The position numbers were made by a program, and so were the translations under genes. The notes beneath the pieces are model-generated. The model did no database searches, was not told the origin of the DNA, and saw only the letters and a list, made by a program, of their open reading frames with translations. A DNA stretch of 64,000 nucleotides, taken from Bugula neritina (lineage: Eukaryota > Bryozoa > Gymnolaemata > Cheilostomatida > Bugulidae). Shown piece after piece: positions 27,187-45,669 of this stretch (the first letter of the stretch is position 1; every line of letters starts with the position of its first letter). The stretch spans positions 10,429,318 through 10,493,317 of the forward strand of contig OZ037772.1 of NCBI GenBank assembly GCA_964035545.1, read 5' to 3'.

Positions 27187-28859
27187 TGTAATTGTGAGAG
27201 CAAATCCAAAGTTCAGTTGTAATCATAAATCTAAAAGAAAATATATGAATACAATAAAAATTGAAAAGCAATAGGGTAATAGCATCATATATTCCTGTAA
27301 TTGATGAGAGAAAAGAGTTAGTGCTGTATAACTTTTACAAGTTGGGGGATTAAGTGGCCATAGAAACTTTCTTAGCAAAAAGTAACATGTAACAGTAATG
27401 CCAGAAAATATTACCATGGTATTAGTATAACAGATGTAGCTTTACTTTGCTCAAAATTGCAATAAAGTTGATTTAGTGCATAGCATGCAAAGTTTTACTT
27501 AGTAGCTGAAGTTACTAACAATATAGCATTGTTAACTAAAAGATGTATTTTGAAAAATAGAGCTGCAAGTACAGTATGTTAAATATCAAATAATTATAAT
27601 GAACATTCAAAACTAGAGTTAGGCCTTTAGCTATTGATAGTTGATACAGTTAATTAATAACATAAAAATGAAAATGAACATTTGCTTTAGACTAAGAGTA
27701 AGTAATATCAAGTAATCATGCTCTATAAAAATCAATATAATCACAAACTCAAAACGTGCCTATACGTTAACTTAAACTTATACTACAACTTGAACTATTA
27801 GTACTACTATTATTATTAATTTATATCATTAATAATTATAATTAATATTATTATTAATAATTATTATTACTAATAGTAATAGTAATAATATTATGATTAT
27901 CATCACCATGATGAATATGATGGATTTGAAATGATCATGCCTACTCAATCTTATGATCATCAACATCAACATGTCCATGATGGTGATCATGGTGATTCAA
28001 ATTGATATTGGTGCTTGTAGTTGTTATGCTGCTATTACTATGACTAAGTGACTATGTTATGCTATGCTATGGTAACCGTAATCAGTAATGGTGATCATAA
28101 TCATTAATGATAATTATAATCATAATGATAAATGATAATCATCAATTTTGTAAGTAATATAAATCCGTAAATTATTAAATGAAAATCTAAATCAATATCC
28201 TAATCTAAATCATTATCATAAGACACAATGATAATCATAATCACTTTACCATAATCACTTTATCATAATGATCATCATAACGATAATCATAATCACTATA
28301 TCATAATGATAATTATAAATAATTGATCGTCATTATGAGTGACTGTAATTTTGATAATATTAATTTTCGATAATATTGAGTGCAAGTATCAGTATGAACT
28401 ATGAACACTATAAAAATAATTATAATCATTACTAAACAGTAAACTACACAAATGCAACTTCTTTTTGCACAATGATCCTCATCATTTCATTGCGGATCCG
28501 CGGGAGAAACCTTGGCCTTGCCCATGGTCATAACAACTAGTTGAGAAGGTCATAATACATAACACAAAAAAGCTCTTCCCCAAGTCTGAAAAACGTTGTG
28601 TGGTCGTCCGTAATGTTGGTTCTCTAGCTAACAATAAAAACACGGCGGATGTTGTGAATTGTTAGGCAACATGGAGTGAGCTACAATCCCAAGGCGTTTG
28701 TGAATTGAAATAGATAGGTTTTCTTTTTTGTTGTTTTTAGGCATCGATATTTGATCATTTTTGCTAGCACTAGCTCCGTATACGTAAGTTTTAAAAATGA
28801 GATCAGTTGGATTTTCATTCCAGCGTAGAAGTTGACAATTTGCCTAGCCCAAGGAGACG

Positions 28860-30290
28860 GATAATGATAATCATACTGATACTGATACTCATACTGATAG
28901 TCATACTCATACTCATAGTGATAGTCACAGTGATACGACAGTGATAGTGACACTCGGACTGAGACTCATACTCATAGTGATAGACTTAAAGTCATAGTGA
29001 TAGTGATAGTGATACTTATAGTCACAGTGATAGTCATACACTCACAGTCAGGGTTGGGGTAATTGTAATTTGTAATTGTAATTGGTTGTAATTAATTACA
29101 TTTTTTCAAGTAATTGAATGTAATTTGTAATTGAGGTTTAAAAATGTAATTGTAATTGTAATTGTAATTAATTACATATCTAATGTAATTGATTTTTACA
29201 ATTACTTTATAATTACATGTCAATTACTTCAAACTTTTAAATCTTAAAAAACTCCTTATTTTTCTACCGTGCCTACTGTTAAATAACAAGTTCAAACAAT
29301 TAGGCCAACATTCCATGCCAGCTCACCGAATGGCCCGCGCCTATTAGCGTCTCAGATTTTGTTCATGTTTACACCAAACAGACCTACACATGTCTCAAGT
29401 ACTCTTCTTCAGTATTCCTGGCATGACACAAATTCTTTTTGAGACATGACTACTTTTGTGGACAAAGGTTGAGAAACATTTTAAGGAAAATAAGTGATTT
29501 CTACTTTTAGACCAATCTATAAATGTTTATATCTCAATCATTTTTCTCTACTGGGCTTTAAAATTTGTTGTGTGATTTAATAATACCTATCAATTTGCAC
29601 TAGCAGTAACACATACTACAGAATACTTTGTGTGCATATATGCAACGTCATTGAATATGGGCAAATCTTTATAAATTTGGGAGAAATTCAAATATTTGCC
29701 TTATCAAATTTTAAGGCTCAGTCTAGAAAACTGATTGAAATATAGACGCTTATAAATTGGTCTAAAAGTATAAATCACAAATTTTTCCCAAAATATTTCC
29801 CAAGCTTTGTTCACCAAAGTAGTAATTTTTTAAAATGTTTTTGTGTCAGGCCAGAAATATTCACGAATGGTAATCTGAACATGTGTAGGTCCATTTAGTG
29901 TTAATATGAGCCAAATCTGAGACACAAAGATGTGGGACCCCTTGGAAGTTGGTTGATTTGCTATGGAATGACCCTATAGTATCACTGTTGAGAACAAAAG
30001 ATGTTCACCACTGTCAACATTGCCCCTGGTTATAGTTGGACCCTAGAAGTGACTTCTATTTATTCCTTGTGAGAAAAAAGTAATTGTAATTGTAATTAAT
30101 TACATTGCCATGTAATTGTAATTAATTACATTAATTTTTAACTGTAATTATAATTGTAATTGTAATTGACAAATCTTCATGTAATTGTAATTGTAATTAA
30201 TTACATTTACATGTAATTGACCCCAACCCTGCTCACAGTCATACTCATACTGGTACTCATAATCACACTAACTCTAAGTGATAAATGATA
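28860..30290. repeat. Cryptic simple repeat of ACTCATA/GTGATA words, interrupted by a MITE
   Basis: Irregular runs of GATACTGATACTCATACTCATAGTGATAGTCA occupy 28860-29048 and resume at 30232-30290. Related word-salad sequence recurs at 37200-37560, 37690-37800 and 44650-45140. It is self-complementary in part (ACTCATAGTGAT and variants). It has no coding content. Confidence 0.7.
29049..30231. mobile_element. Non-autonomous hAT-type MITE, 1183 bp, with 8-bp target duplication
   Basis: The ends are CAGGGTTGGGGT and ACCCCAACCCTG, a perfect 12-bp inverted repeat. They are flanked by an identical 8-bp direct repeat CTCACAGT at 29041-29048 and 30232-30239. An 8-bp duplication and a CAG...CTG terminus are typical of hAT elements. 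Subterminal zones are dense in TAATTG/CAATTA words. Interior blocks are also inverted relative to each other (GTCTCAGATTT...CCTACACATGT near 29350-29400 and its complement near 29882-29925; CTTTTAGACCAATCTATAAA near 29505 and its complement near 29750). The whole element is therefore a long imperfect hairpin. No transposase frame. Confidence 0.92.
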
Positions 30291-30993
30291 GAGCTAGGAG
30301 TAACTGTAGGAGTTACCGAAAATGTACTACTACTATTAGTATTAGGTTTAACTTTAAAGTTTAGACTCCACAAATAGAATAAATATCAGTTTTATACTGG
30401 CACTCAGTCTCACGCTTCAGCATTTACTTATATTAATAGTCATAGTAATAACTATTGAGTAGTCTCACTCTTACTTTCAAGTTGAAGTTGTATGTGAATT
30501 AAAATTGCCATGAAAACTAGTGAATACCAAGTATAGCTATAAATATTACTATTAGTATTACTAGCTGTATAAATACATTAATAATAGTAATAATCTATTA
30601 TGCTGTACATGTTAATGATAGCCATGCCAACACTCAATTGTGTAGTTATAGGCTATGCATATTGCTATAGTAAGTGTAATAGTCAATTATGCTGAGAGTA
30701 AATACTTACAATAAAAGTAGTAGTAAAGCAGTCATACTATTAACTTTACATATTGATATTATGCTCATGGGCCATGGTAATGCAGTAAAACCGCAAGCAA
30801 ATTTGATCTAATTTAAACTGTATTTCACTCTTTTTCATATTAATTGTGATGATATTCAGAATCACTGGCATTTCTGCTGAGTTTGACTGCGATATGCTTA
30901 TTTCATATGCAATGATAATAAAAGTAAATGTTTTAATTTTAGTTCAGCCAGTTGAAATTGCCATATCTGGGCAGAAGCTAAAGACAAGATTAA

Positions 30994-36272
<5,279 letters not shown>

Positions 36273-37129
36273 TGTATTGCGGCCAATAGAAAAGCTTGAT
36301 GGTGTCTTGCAGCCAATTGGAAAGCTTGATGATGTCTTGTAGCTAACAGGGAAGTTTTCTGGGATAACCAATCAGAAAGTTGGTTACTGTCTTCTAGCCA
36401 ATTAGCACCGCTAATTTAAAGTTATGATACCTTCTGCCAGATGATCTTCTAGGAAAAAAAACAAACAAAAACAATAATATCAATGACTTAAAAATATAAC
36501 TCCCCATGACTCAACTCTCCTTGTATATATTATTATTTCATTTCATATAATAATTGGATTACCATCCTATTCATATTAGCATTACTACTTAATAGAATTT
36601 TAGCTGTTTTACTTTTATATTTATTGCATGACAAATTTTTCATTATATTTCTCTTAAAGTTCACCTGTTCAAAACTGAAAACTTGGCAATCAGTCTGTTA
36701 TTGTAATTTACTCATGTAATTTTATTTATTTTGCTTATTATTCTCGATTGCAAAACCTCTTATTTTTACAGTCAAGTTTATTCTCTTTTTAGTTTTATTC
36801 TGGGGGCACTCCGAAAGCATGTAGTTATATCCTTGCATCTTAATTTATAATGTAATATTTTTTATAATACACCGTTTATCAAACCATTCAACTGCGTTGT
36901 TTTGCGGAGTTATCTCCCTCGCCGTAATGGTATTTAATATGACCTATATATGCTATTGCCCAATTATATGAATAAGAAACTCGTGATGCGGTGCCACTGC
37001 GCGTTCTATCTGGGTCATTGGTGTTTTCGTTACGGTTTTGGAGTTGTAAAAAATAGTAATATTTCGGCTTGAGCCTTGCAACATCTGAAACATTTATATT
37101 GAAATTGTGCTTCGTTTAAAATATAGACC
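36273..37129. other. ATAT1-FLOT1 intergenic region
   Basis: This 857-bp same-strand spacer holds the ATAT1 3' UTR, beginning with the minisatellite, and the FLOT1 promoter and 5' leader. I found no clean AATAAA for ATAT1. The last 250 bp are GC-richer (CGCGTTCTATC, CCCTCGCCGTAATGG), which suits a promoter, but no core element was picked. Confidence 0.6.
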
Positions 37130-40100
37130 ATGGGATTTGAAACTTGTGGGCCAAATGAAGCTATTGTAGTTTCGGGTAAGATCAATGTATGCTTTTCTTG
37201 TTTCTGCTAGTGCTAGAGTTAAAACTTAAAACAAACTCACTGAAAGTGAAAGTGAGTGTCAGTCACTCAGTGTAACTTGAAGTTGAATTCACACTCAGAG
37301 TGACATTGACTCACTCAGTCTGACTCAAAGTCTCGAGATCTCATTCAGTTTCATTGTCAGAGTGAGGTGACAATGACTGTTAAGTGTTTGTAAGTGTGAG
37401 TCAATCTGAATCTCAGCACTGTTGCGTAAGTAAGTTTAACTTTAAGTTTAAGTTCCAGTCAATATGAATAAGTGTTGGTGTGTTGACTTGGAGTTGGTAA
37501 GACTCAGACTCACTTACTGTCACTTAAAGTCGAATGACTGTCACTATCAGTATCATTATGAGCTGTATCGGCTATCGCCTATCTCTTGCAGATCTGTGAT
37601 CTGTTTTGAAACTGTATTTATATTTCATGTTGGCATTTGGTAGGAGATAGCCAATGGCTATGAGTAACCATCATATATGGTATTGGTATTGATTTTGATA
37701 CTCATAATGATAAATTCATACTCATAGTGATACTAAAACAGTTATGGTGATAGTCTAACTCTAAGTCATAGCCATAGTGGGTGTTATAGTCGGTAGAACA
37801 ACCAGTTATTATAGAACTTGGAAGCTGACTTAGGGTTTCAGTTAGAGTTTTATTTTGACTTTTGCTTTCACTCATTGACTCACATCTTTAGTTATAATAA
37901 CTTGTGTGACCCATATTTTGTTCTTATTCTCAGCCTTTTAGGTTTCACTTTCGCTGAAAAGATTTATGTGATGGTCTTTCTGCTTAAATAAAAAATAAAT
38001 TTTTGTGTATAACATTGCTATGCAGCCTCTAAATACAACTCCAATCAGGTTATAGTTTTTCATATTTTGTTCAATTAATTGAATCATAGGATTGTTTCTC
38101 ATTGCAGTTTAGAACTTCAAGCTATTAAGTTATTTGCCATGTATTTCAACTTGTAAGCATATTTATACGGTCTTCTAAATAATATATTAGTGGTAAAGTC
38201 ATTACAGTACTAATAGCTTGCATCATAACTATAACCTCTAAACTGTAACATAACTATGATTCTTTGCCCTTCAGGATGTTGTCACTCAAAACCACTTATG
38301 GTTCCCGGTGGGCGAGTATTTGTGTGGCCGGGTTTGCAGAAGTTACAGAGAATATCTCTGAACACAGTCACACTGACTATAGACACACCTAATGTATACA
38401 CTCAGCTCGGAGTATCTATCTCAGTCACTGGCATTGCTCAGGTATACTTTATATACCTAATATTTTGTGTTTCCATTAAAAATGCTGTGCATTTTAAAAC
38501 ATAATTTTCGAGAAATCAGTGTTCATGCAAATTTTTTTGAATTATCTTCGTTTCTTAAGACATTTATTATTTTAAGAAAGATGATGCATCAACAGAGTTG
38601 GTATTATCCCTGTTTAGCTTTATTACTTGTTTCATAAACTTAGCTAAAAAGTGTAACACAAGTTCCAGCACATATAGCTATTGTAGGATGGGGTAGGGCT
38701 CAGATATAGCCTGTGTTCATGTTGTGTTGATTTCCTTGTAGGTCAAGGTGAACGGCAGCAACATGGACATGCTTCTGACAGCGTGCGAACAGTTTCTCGG
38801 AAAGCCAGACTCTGAGATCAGATCGATTGCCAGAGAGACTCTGGAGGGTCACCAGAGAGCCATGATGGGCAACATGACTGTAGAGGTATGTGTCGTGTGG
38901 TGTATGTATGTTATATGTAGAGGTATGTGTATGTTATATGTAAATGAGTGTGTTGTATGTATTGTATCAATTATATGTGTATATTGTTAGTGTTTTTGTA
39001 TATTTTATTTGTGTTATATGTTTATTATTGTATGAGTTTTAATATTGAAGTGCACTAGTAGCTCATGGGATATGTATATATGTAGTATATTACATTACGT
39101 GTATGTGCTAGAGTCGTAGTATAGTGATTGTGTGTTATATTGTGATATTTGTGTATATGTGATGCGTTATTTTGTGTGTATAATTGCATTGTATGTGATA
39201 ATACTTGTAGTATATGTATGTACCATGTGTTAGATATATGCTATGTATGCGGAATATATGTGCTTCAAATGACTGAAGCGTTAGCTGCAAAATATCAGTA
39301 CATGTTAAAGGAAATGTTTTTCACTACATAATATTGATGCGTCACTACTTTGTGTATTCTATTCTGTTAGATTTGGTCTACTAGCTATTAGTGGTTATTG
39401 ATTACAGTGATAGTTTGTTATTTTGTCTACTTATTGGCTGGTATTTACATTACGCTATGCCTCATGGTGATTGGTCTATTAGTAGTTGAAACTCATCTGA
39501 TTGACTGTTGCAGGAGATCTACAAAGACCGTAAGAAGTTTAGTGCCTCTGTGTTTGACGTGGCCAGCTCTGATCTGGTGAATATGGGCCTCATTGTGGTC
39601 AGCTACACACTGAAGGATATTCGTGATGACGAGGGCTATCTGAAAGCCCTCGGTATGGCCCGTACTGCTCAGGTAGATCTTAAGCTATACATGTCTAAGT
39701 TTTCAGGCTATGTAGCTAGTGGCATTAGTTGATATCACACAGTAATTTCATTATAGTGCTTTGCAAATATTTACACAGTATACTAAGTGGTGTATAGTGT
39801 AAGCATAGTTCTATACTGGAGTTGTTTCACCTTTAGTGTGTCTCCTTTTAAGCCAGCATTTGATTAGACGTCTGTTCTAGTTCTTTTACTTATTATTAGA
39901 AAGCATTTGATGAGTTTACAGCACCAACTCATAGCATCAATGAGTTCAGATTTTTTTCAGGAGTAACTCTCAAGCTAAGTTATCTATGGCTCTAGGCCAG
40001 ATTTTTACCCTTCCTAACATTAATAACTTTCATTAAGACCATAACTATTATAAACTGCCTGGGGGTTTAGTTGGTTTAATGTTGCCTTTAATTTTTAGAG

Positions 40101-43084
40101 TGAAAATCGTGCTAATTCACTTATCACAAATTATGAGTTGGGATAAAATCTTAAATGCTGAAGCCGACAATTTTGTAAAATTGCTTTCGGGACATTCCGT
40201 TTCTAAACATGTGGCAGTATTCTGATTTCCAGCTTTCTCAGACATAGTCTCATGATGGGAAAGATAACTCCTCAAGCCATATTCTTAAATACAAACTTCC
40301 TGGGTTCTAGCATTCTGAGACATAGTTTTTGTGAGGGAAGATGACTCTTAAGGTCGTTACTGCCAGTCAGCGACATGTAGTTAAAATTACGCTGACTTAT
40401 GCAGGTGCAAAGAGATGCTCGTATCGGAGAGGCCGAGGCAAGGAGAGACGCCGGAATCAAAGAGGCCATAGCTGAGGAGCAGAGGATGCAGGCCAGATAC
40501 TCCAACGACATCGAGATTGCGCAATCCAAGAGGGACTTTGAGTTGAAGAAGGCAGCCTATGATATGGAGGTCCAGACGAAGAAGGCTGAGGCAGACTTAG
40601 CCTACAGTCTACAGGTGAGATATCGGGCTGTCTGTATATGCCACCCCTCTCCCCACTCAGTCTACTCAAAGTGAGATTTTCAGTCTATGTGTGAGATTTT
40701 GAGCTGTCCCCTTTTAGACTGTGATCTACTGACGATGCAAACACTCGCGGCGTACACTTCCAAGTGCTGCATGCAGTTTTCAGGATTTCAAATTTGACTA
40801 TTTTATAAATTCACTGGTAATTTTTTATCGACGCCATTATATGTACACTTTAACATGTATAACTCATGACTACCTCTGTTCGAACTTGTTTGGGAATTGT
40901 CTTACATAACTTGGTGTTTGTGCTATACTGGTAACTAGTGCTTACAAGAATCTATGGCTCAGTATGTCAACTTTATATGAGTTTCTGATCTCTACTACTT
41001 CTGGCATGTAATGATGATGTTTCATATTAATATACTGTGTTGAGTGAGTAGCTTATCTGCTACTGGACAGATACAGCGACCTGTGTATGCTTTGTGTAAA
41101 CATTTTATTCACTAGTGTTACTACTAGTTACTACTCAACTACTAGCATTAGTTACTACTCAACTACTAGTAACTGTGAGTAAAAATACTCACTTTTTTGA
41201 CTTTCAACTGTTCTATGTCTACGTGATACAGCTCATCTGGTGACTTGAATATCTTTGTACCATTCAAACAAAAATCGCTTCACCGCAACAGTCATTGTGG
41301 CTTAAGGCAGAGTTCATAGGTCACCTAGAGGTCCTCACTGTCCGAGGTCTCTCATGCACCCGTATTCAGCTGCACTGTATTACTCTCTCTTTGTTGTCAG
41401 GCTGCCAAAACCAAGCAGCGAATCAAAGAAGAGCAGATGGAGGTGAAGGTCGTAGAGAGGTCACTGCAGATTCAGGTACAGGAGCAGGAGATTGTGAGAC
41501 GGGACCGTGAACTGGAGGCCACCGTAAAGAAGCCAGCTGAGGCTGAGGTTTACAGGCTAACCAAGCTGGCTGAAGCCAACAAGAACAAAGTGAGTAGAAG
41601 TTTAATCAAAGATGGTTTTAGATAGAGAGCTGAATTATTAGCATTGTATGTTGGAGTTGTGTGCCCGTGTATTCTTATATGCACTGTGTTGTCAGAGTAG
41701 AGGCCTTGGGACCATCATTTAGGAGCAGTAGTGGAGAAATTGAGATAGTCTAAGTTCTTTAGATTTTCTTAACAAGATTTGGTTTGGGGCGCAGATTATA
41801 GTTCTCGCGAAATCATAACTTATGCTACATTTCTAATCTAGAACACAGTCTTTTCTCAATTTTTCTATTACTGCACCTACCTCGGAACTTTTGAACATGT
41901 AGCACACGTTTAGCAGTTGGTTATTCCAACTAATAATAATTTTCTTATAAAATGTATTTGTGCTGTGATTTGCCTTCTCGTGTTTACAAAGGATCTAACT
42001 TGAATTTATCTGCATAGTACAGTATGCAATCTCAAACATTGCCTCTAGTTTTGTTTCATATCTTTTCCTTACTTTTTTCACACTTTCTGTGCGTCTGATT
42101 CTCTTAGCACTACTGATTTATCCAAGCCTGTGTTCCTAGATTGTGTTGGAAGCTCAAGCAGAAGCCGAGTCAGTAAAGATGAAAGGCGAGGCAGAGGCCT
42201 ATGCTATTGAAGCCAAGGCTAGAGCCGAGGCTGAACAGATGGCTAAGAAAGCTGACGCGTGGAAGGAGTATCAGGATGCTGCCGTCGTAGACATGATTCT
42301 GGAGGTGATGCCTCAGGTACGTGAATACGAGTAATTCTCTACCTGTGTGAGCACAACTCTACCTGCGCATGTGTCATGAGTAAACAACTGCTTGTCAGAC
42401 TATGTAGATATCTTTTTAATCATGTCTGATATATTTAGCTATTCGAACAAATATTTGGCTCCGGGTAGATTCGGTATGCATCTCATCTTTCTGCTTTTGT
42501 TTTTCCAGTTTTAACTAAAGAGAAATCACTGACATACATGAATATTTGGCTGCTGCACAAATTATTCTTTTCCTAGTTATTATGAGTTTTAATGTGAAAC
42601 TGTTTAATTTATCATCATTCAAAGACCGGCCATTTAATTTCCCAAAAGACTTGGGTGATTCCACGGGATCTGAATTTGCTCTTTTCCCGGAGCAGGTTTT
42701 CTGTTCCGTCTCAATATGTATGACATCTGATGCTGTCGTGACTTGCAGGTAGCAGCAGAAGTGGCAGCACCACTCACTCAGTGTAAGAAGGTGACGCTGG
42801 TGTCGTCTGGAAAGGGAGATGTCGGAGCGTCTAAACTGACGGGAGAAGTGTTTGACATTATCGAAAGGATGCCGAAGTTGGTAGAGGGAATGACCGGTGT
42901 TGACCTCACAAAGGTTTGTCTGCCGTCCTATTTTTGTAGTCAATAAGTTTGGTGAAATTTTAGTTTACAGACTTGTGCAACATTAAATTATTTTCATTTT
43001 CTTGGCCATCAGGTAAATGCATCTTCAGGGTGGTATGCCGGAGTATGCGGGTTTTATCATAAGTTTTGTGTGTGGATGTCTTAA
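37130..43084 (+). CDS. FLOT1: Flotillin-1 (reggie-2)
   Basis: Nine exons (37130-37175, 38275-38441, 38742-38885, 39514-39672, 40405-40614, 41401-41589, 42140-42316, 42749-42913, 43013-43084) join in phase to 442 codons, near the 427 of human flotillin-1. In-frame TAG at 37124-37126 supports the start. Residues about 1-180 are the SPFH/PHB membrane domain ([46 protein letters not shown]). Residues about 180-360 are the flotillin coiled coil rich in Glu-Ala repeats ([44 protein letters not shown]). The C-terminal part holds [10 protein letters not shown] and [12 protein letters not shown]. It scaffolds cytoplasmic-leaflet membrane microdomains and endocytosis. The start MGFETCG has Gly2, allowing myristoylation as in flotillin-2. 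The final 24-codon exon is the least certain part. Confidence 0.95.
37190..37800. repeat. Cryptic AGTGA/ACTCA simple repeats in FLOT1 intron 1
   Basis: Irregular runs of AGTGAGTGTCAGTCACTCAGTG and later ACTCATAATGATAAATTCATACTCATAGTGAT words, similar in kind to those at 28860-29048 and 44650-45140. They are partly self-complementary. No coding content was seen. Confidence 0.6.
41719..41883 (+). repeat. Dispersed 165-bp repeat, copy 3 (FLOT1 intron 6)
   Basis: GGAGCAGTAGTGGAGAAATTG...GGTTTGGGG...TTTCTAATCTAGAACACAGTC...CTATTACTGCACCTACC matches 24345-24506 (reverse) and 10063-10226. A TTGAGA word recurs near both ends. Confidence 0.75.
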
Positions 43085-45669
43085 ATTAATCTTTGACATG
43101 GGACCCTGGAGTTGTATGTAGCTGGTTGCCAGGATATATGTGAATAATTTAATACTGCATTGATGTAATGTGCCAGGGTTTTAAAGCATTTAGAATTACG
43201 TTAATATGTTGTTTAGATTGCCTTCAATTGGGTTAATTTATTGGGGAACAACTACTATTTCTGCTTATACATTCGAATTCAGGTTTTCTCCATATATAAC
43301 AAAATAATTCTGTCCAAAAGTTTTTCTGTCTCTGTATTTAATTTAAGAATTGTTTTTATGTTGAATAAAGGATTTATTTCTATTTATAATTTCTTTTCTA
43401 TTTGTGCTGTTTTAGATGATAAAGACATCAACTGCCGGGAGAAGATAAATCTTATACTAAAGTTTTTATTCACTATTATAAAGTTTTTCTCCTCGTACAC
43501 ATTTGGTTGGTTGAATATAACTACAGATATCCTATGCCTTCAAACAACAAAACCTCAGGGGAGTTTTAAGACATTGTGTGATAGGGTCCGATGTGTCTGT
43601 ATTGTATCATATCATACGAGATTGTTTAAATATCAGCCAATTAGAGGCATCATTAGAGGTTATGAGCCAATCACTTTTTTCATTTTACTAATTTTAATCA
43701 AATATTGTTTATGTTCGTGCAGTTGCCTCTTCATTATTATTTTTGGTTTGTTGAATCATGCAGCCTTCTGGAAAGCTCCCCCATTTTTTTCTATATTTTA
43801 TAGCTTCTCTACTTGTATATTATCTTATGCTGGATTACTTTGTTTTCACTTCTTGTGTTCAGTTTAGTCTTGCATTGTTTGACATATTAAATATTTTTGT
43901 ACTATCTAACTAACACCGTGTCTAAAACCAGTTGTGATGTTATTTAATCAATTATGGATGTTTTGGTCACTGCTGGAAAATGTTTTATTTTAGTAGAGTA
44001 AATCATCTTTGTTGTAATTATGAACTGTAATCAATTATTTTATTGTTTTATTATAATACATATTGTTATACTGTATTCATTATGATCTTGTTCAATAAAC
44101 ATGATTAAAACAATTGATATGCTTCTGATGGAGTTTAAACTTTATTCTGATTTTGAAAACATAAACTTCTTGCACATTTGATATACTTATAAGTTATCTA
44201 CCATAAATCTGTGTTGGCGAAGATTTTTATTAACTGAAATCCTAAGAAGTTGTCTATTCCTGGATTTAAATAGTCGATAATCTGTATAAATTATTGACAC
44301 GCAACCGGTCTATTCGCATTCAATATTAGCCAATCAACGCCAGTTTAGCATTTCTATTGTCCAATTGCTACTAGATAATTCAAAAACAAAATTTGCTCGG
44401 AAACCGAACAACATTCTCAGTTTCACGCTGGTGGGAATCCACATCTACATTGTCATCAGTACTACTATTTAGATTTAACTTTAAATTATAAATGAACTAT
44501 GAATTTCCGTAAGAGTTAGAATCTTATGCTCAGTGTTAAGTAGGTTTTCTAGTCTTTCTTTCGTTATATAACGGTATATAAATCTGAATATATGTTATCA
44601 TAATGATAATGATTAAACGATAAACATTTCCATTTTCAAAATGATTTTGTGCTAACGGTAACTGTTACTGTAAGTGAGTATCAAATAGTACCACTATGAG
44701 TATGATTGTTAGTATGAGTATTCCTATGACTATCAATATAATAAAATAATCATAAAATCAAATTACTTATTTATTCAATCATTGCTAATATGCTGGCTAA
44801 GACATTTAAATCTTGAGGAGTACCGCTTTCTCCAGAATTTAGTACTTCCTACAGACGAAGATGTAAGATGTAAGATAGTTATTGATGTAAATTATGATAT
44901 CATTATTTGTAAAAATATATATTTTCCTATTTTGATAATTTTGCTAGTAAACAGCCTACTAATAGTAAAAGTAATACCAATGGCAATACTAATAGTAATA
45001 GTATTACTTTTACTAATACTAATACTTTTAGACTTGGTCACATTCTCCTACTCATAGTGATACCCCTCCACTTCCAGTCATATTTTATAAATATATATAT
45101 TATTATTTTATTCTACTCATAGTAACTCATAGTCATAGTGATGGTGTATAACTATAAGTATAACATTTACTGAATATTCAATAACTTATAGATTTTTTAC
45201 ACTAAAATTAATAGTAATTCAATATAAGTAATTCAGTGTTTCTGACTCTCATCCTGACTCTTCTAGATAGTATAACCTTTCATTGAAAGGATAAAGCAAC
45301 TTTCACTCTCAGTGAAACCTGAGTAGGCGAAAATTAAAATTCATAATCAAATAACATTTTTTTTCAAATTTTTTCTTTCATGCTAGATTCAGTATCAAAG
45401 CTATAAGCAAATTACAAAGCTATTTCCGCTAACATAGCTTTCTGGAAATCGTTTTAGTTGGAACATTTTTTGTTTGAACTGTGATCGTTTATAGTTATTC
45501 TGAATAATTGGTGTTTCAGCTTTTACTAATACTGTCTTACAGCTATTTGTATTTTTCCATTTTTCTAACTGAGTAATGTTTATTATTTTAGTTTAAGTTT
45601 TTAACGGATCAGGAAATATAACCAACAGTCAGTCACCTGTAGAGTCTAGAAAACCTCCTGGCTAAGTCG
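43085..45669. other. FLOT1 3' UTR and FLOT1-KIF14 intergenic region
   Basis: About 43085-44110 is T-rich and is probably the FLOT1 3' UTR, ending near the AATAAA at 44094. The 208-codon open frame at 43241-43867 in it looks non-coding. From 44650 to 45140 lies low-complexity TAATAGTAATACTAAT/ACTCATAGTGAT sequence. The KIF14 promoter and leader must lie within the last kilobase; no core element was recognised. Confidence 0.55.
44094..44099 (+). terminator. Probable FLOT1 poly(A) signal
   Basis: AATAAA about 1.0 kb after the flotillin stop, preceded by T-rich UTR-like sequence and followed by TGATTAAAAC and then TG/T-rich DNA (TTGATATGCTTCTGATGGAG). No stronger signal lies between. Confidence 0.5.

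Larger units (their letters stand above)
27187..30993. other. Divergent intergenic region between acyltransferase and ATAT1
   Basis: No coding exon was found on either strand. From about 27800 to 28340 there is low-complexity AT-rich sequence built of TAATGATAATCAT-like words. From 28860 to 29045 and 30232 to 30290 there are irregular arrays of ACTCATA/GTGATA words, split by the hAT-type MITE at 29049-30231. The two flanking promoters must lie at the ends of this region, but no element was convincing. Confidence 0.6.

Noticed and set aside
27187-30993. A hidden gene in the 3.8-kb spacer
   Set aside because: No exon-like open frames with splice sites or recognisable motifs on either strand; the content is low-complexity sequence and a MITE.
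43241-43867. A 208-codon open frame after the flotillin stop
   Set aside because: It is T-rich, rich in Phe/Ile/Leu/Ser with no recognisable motif, and lies in the probable FLOT1 3' UTR upstream of its poly(A) signal.
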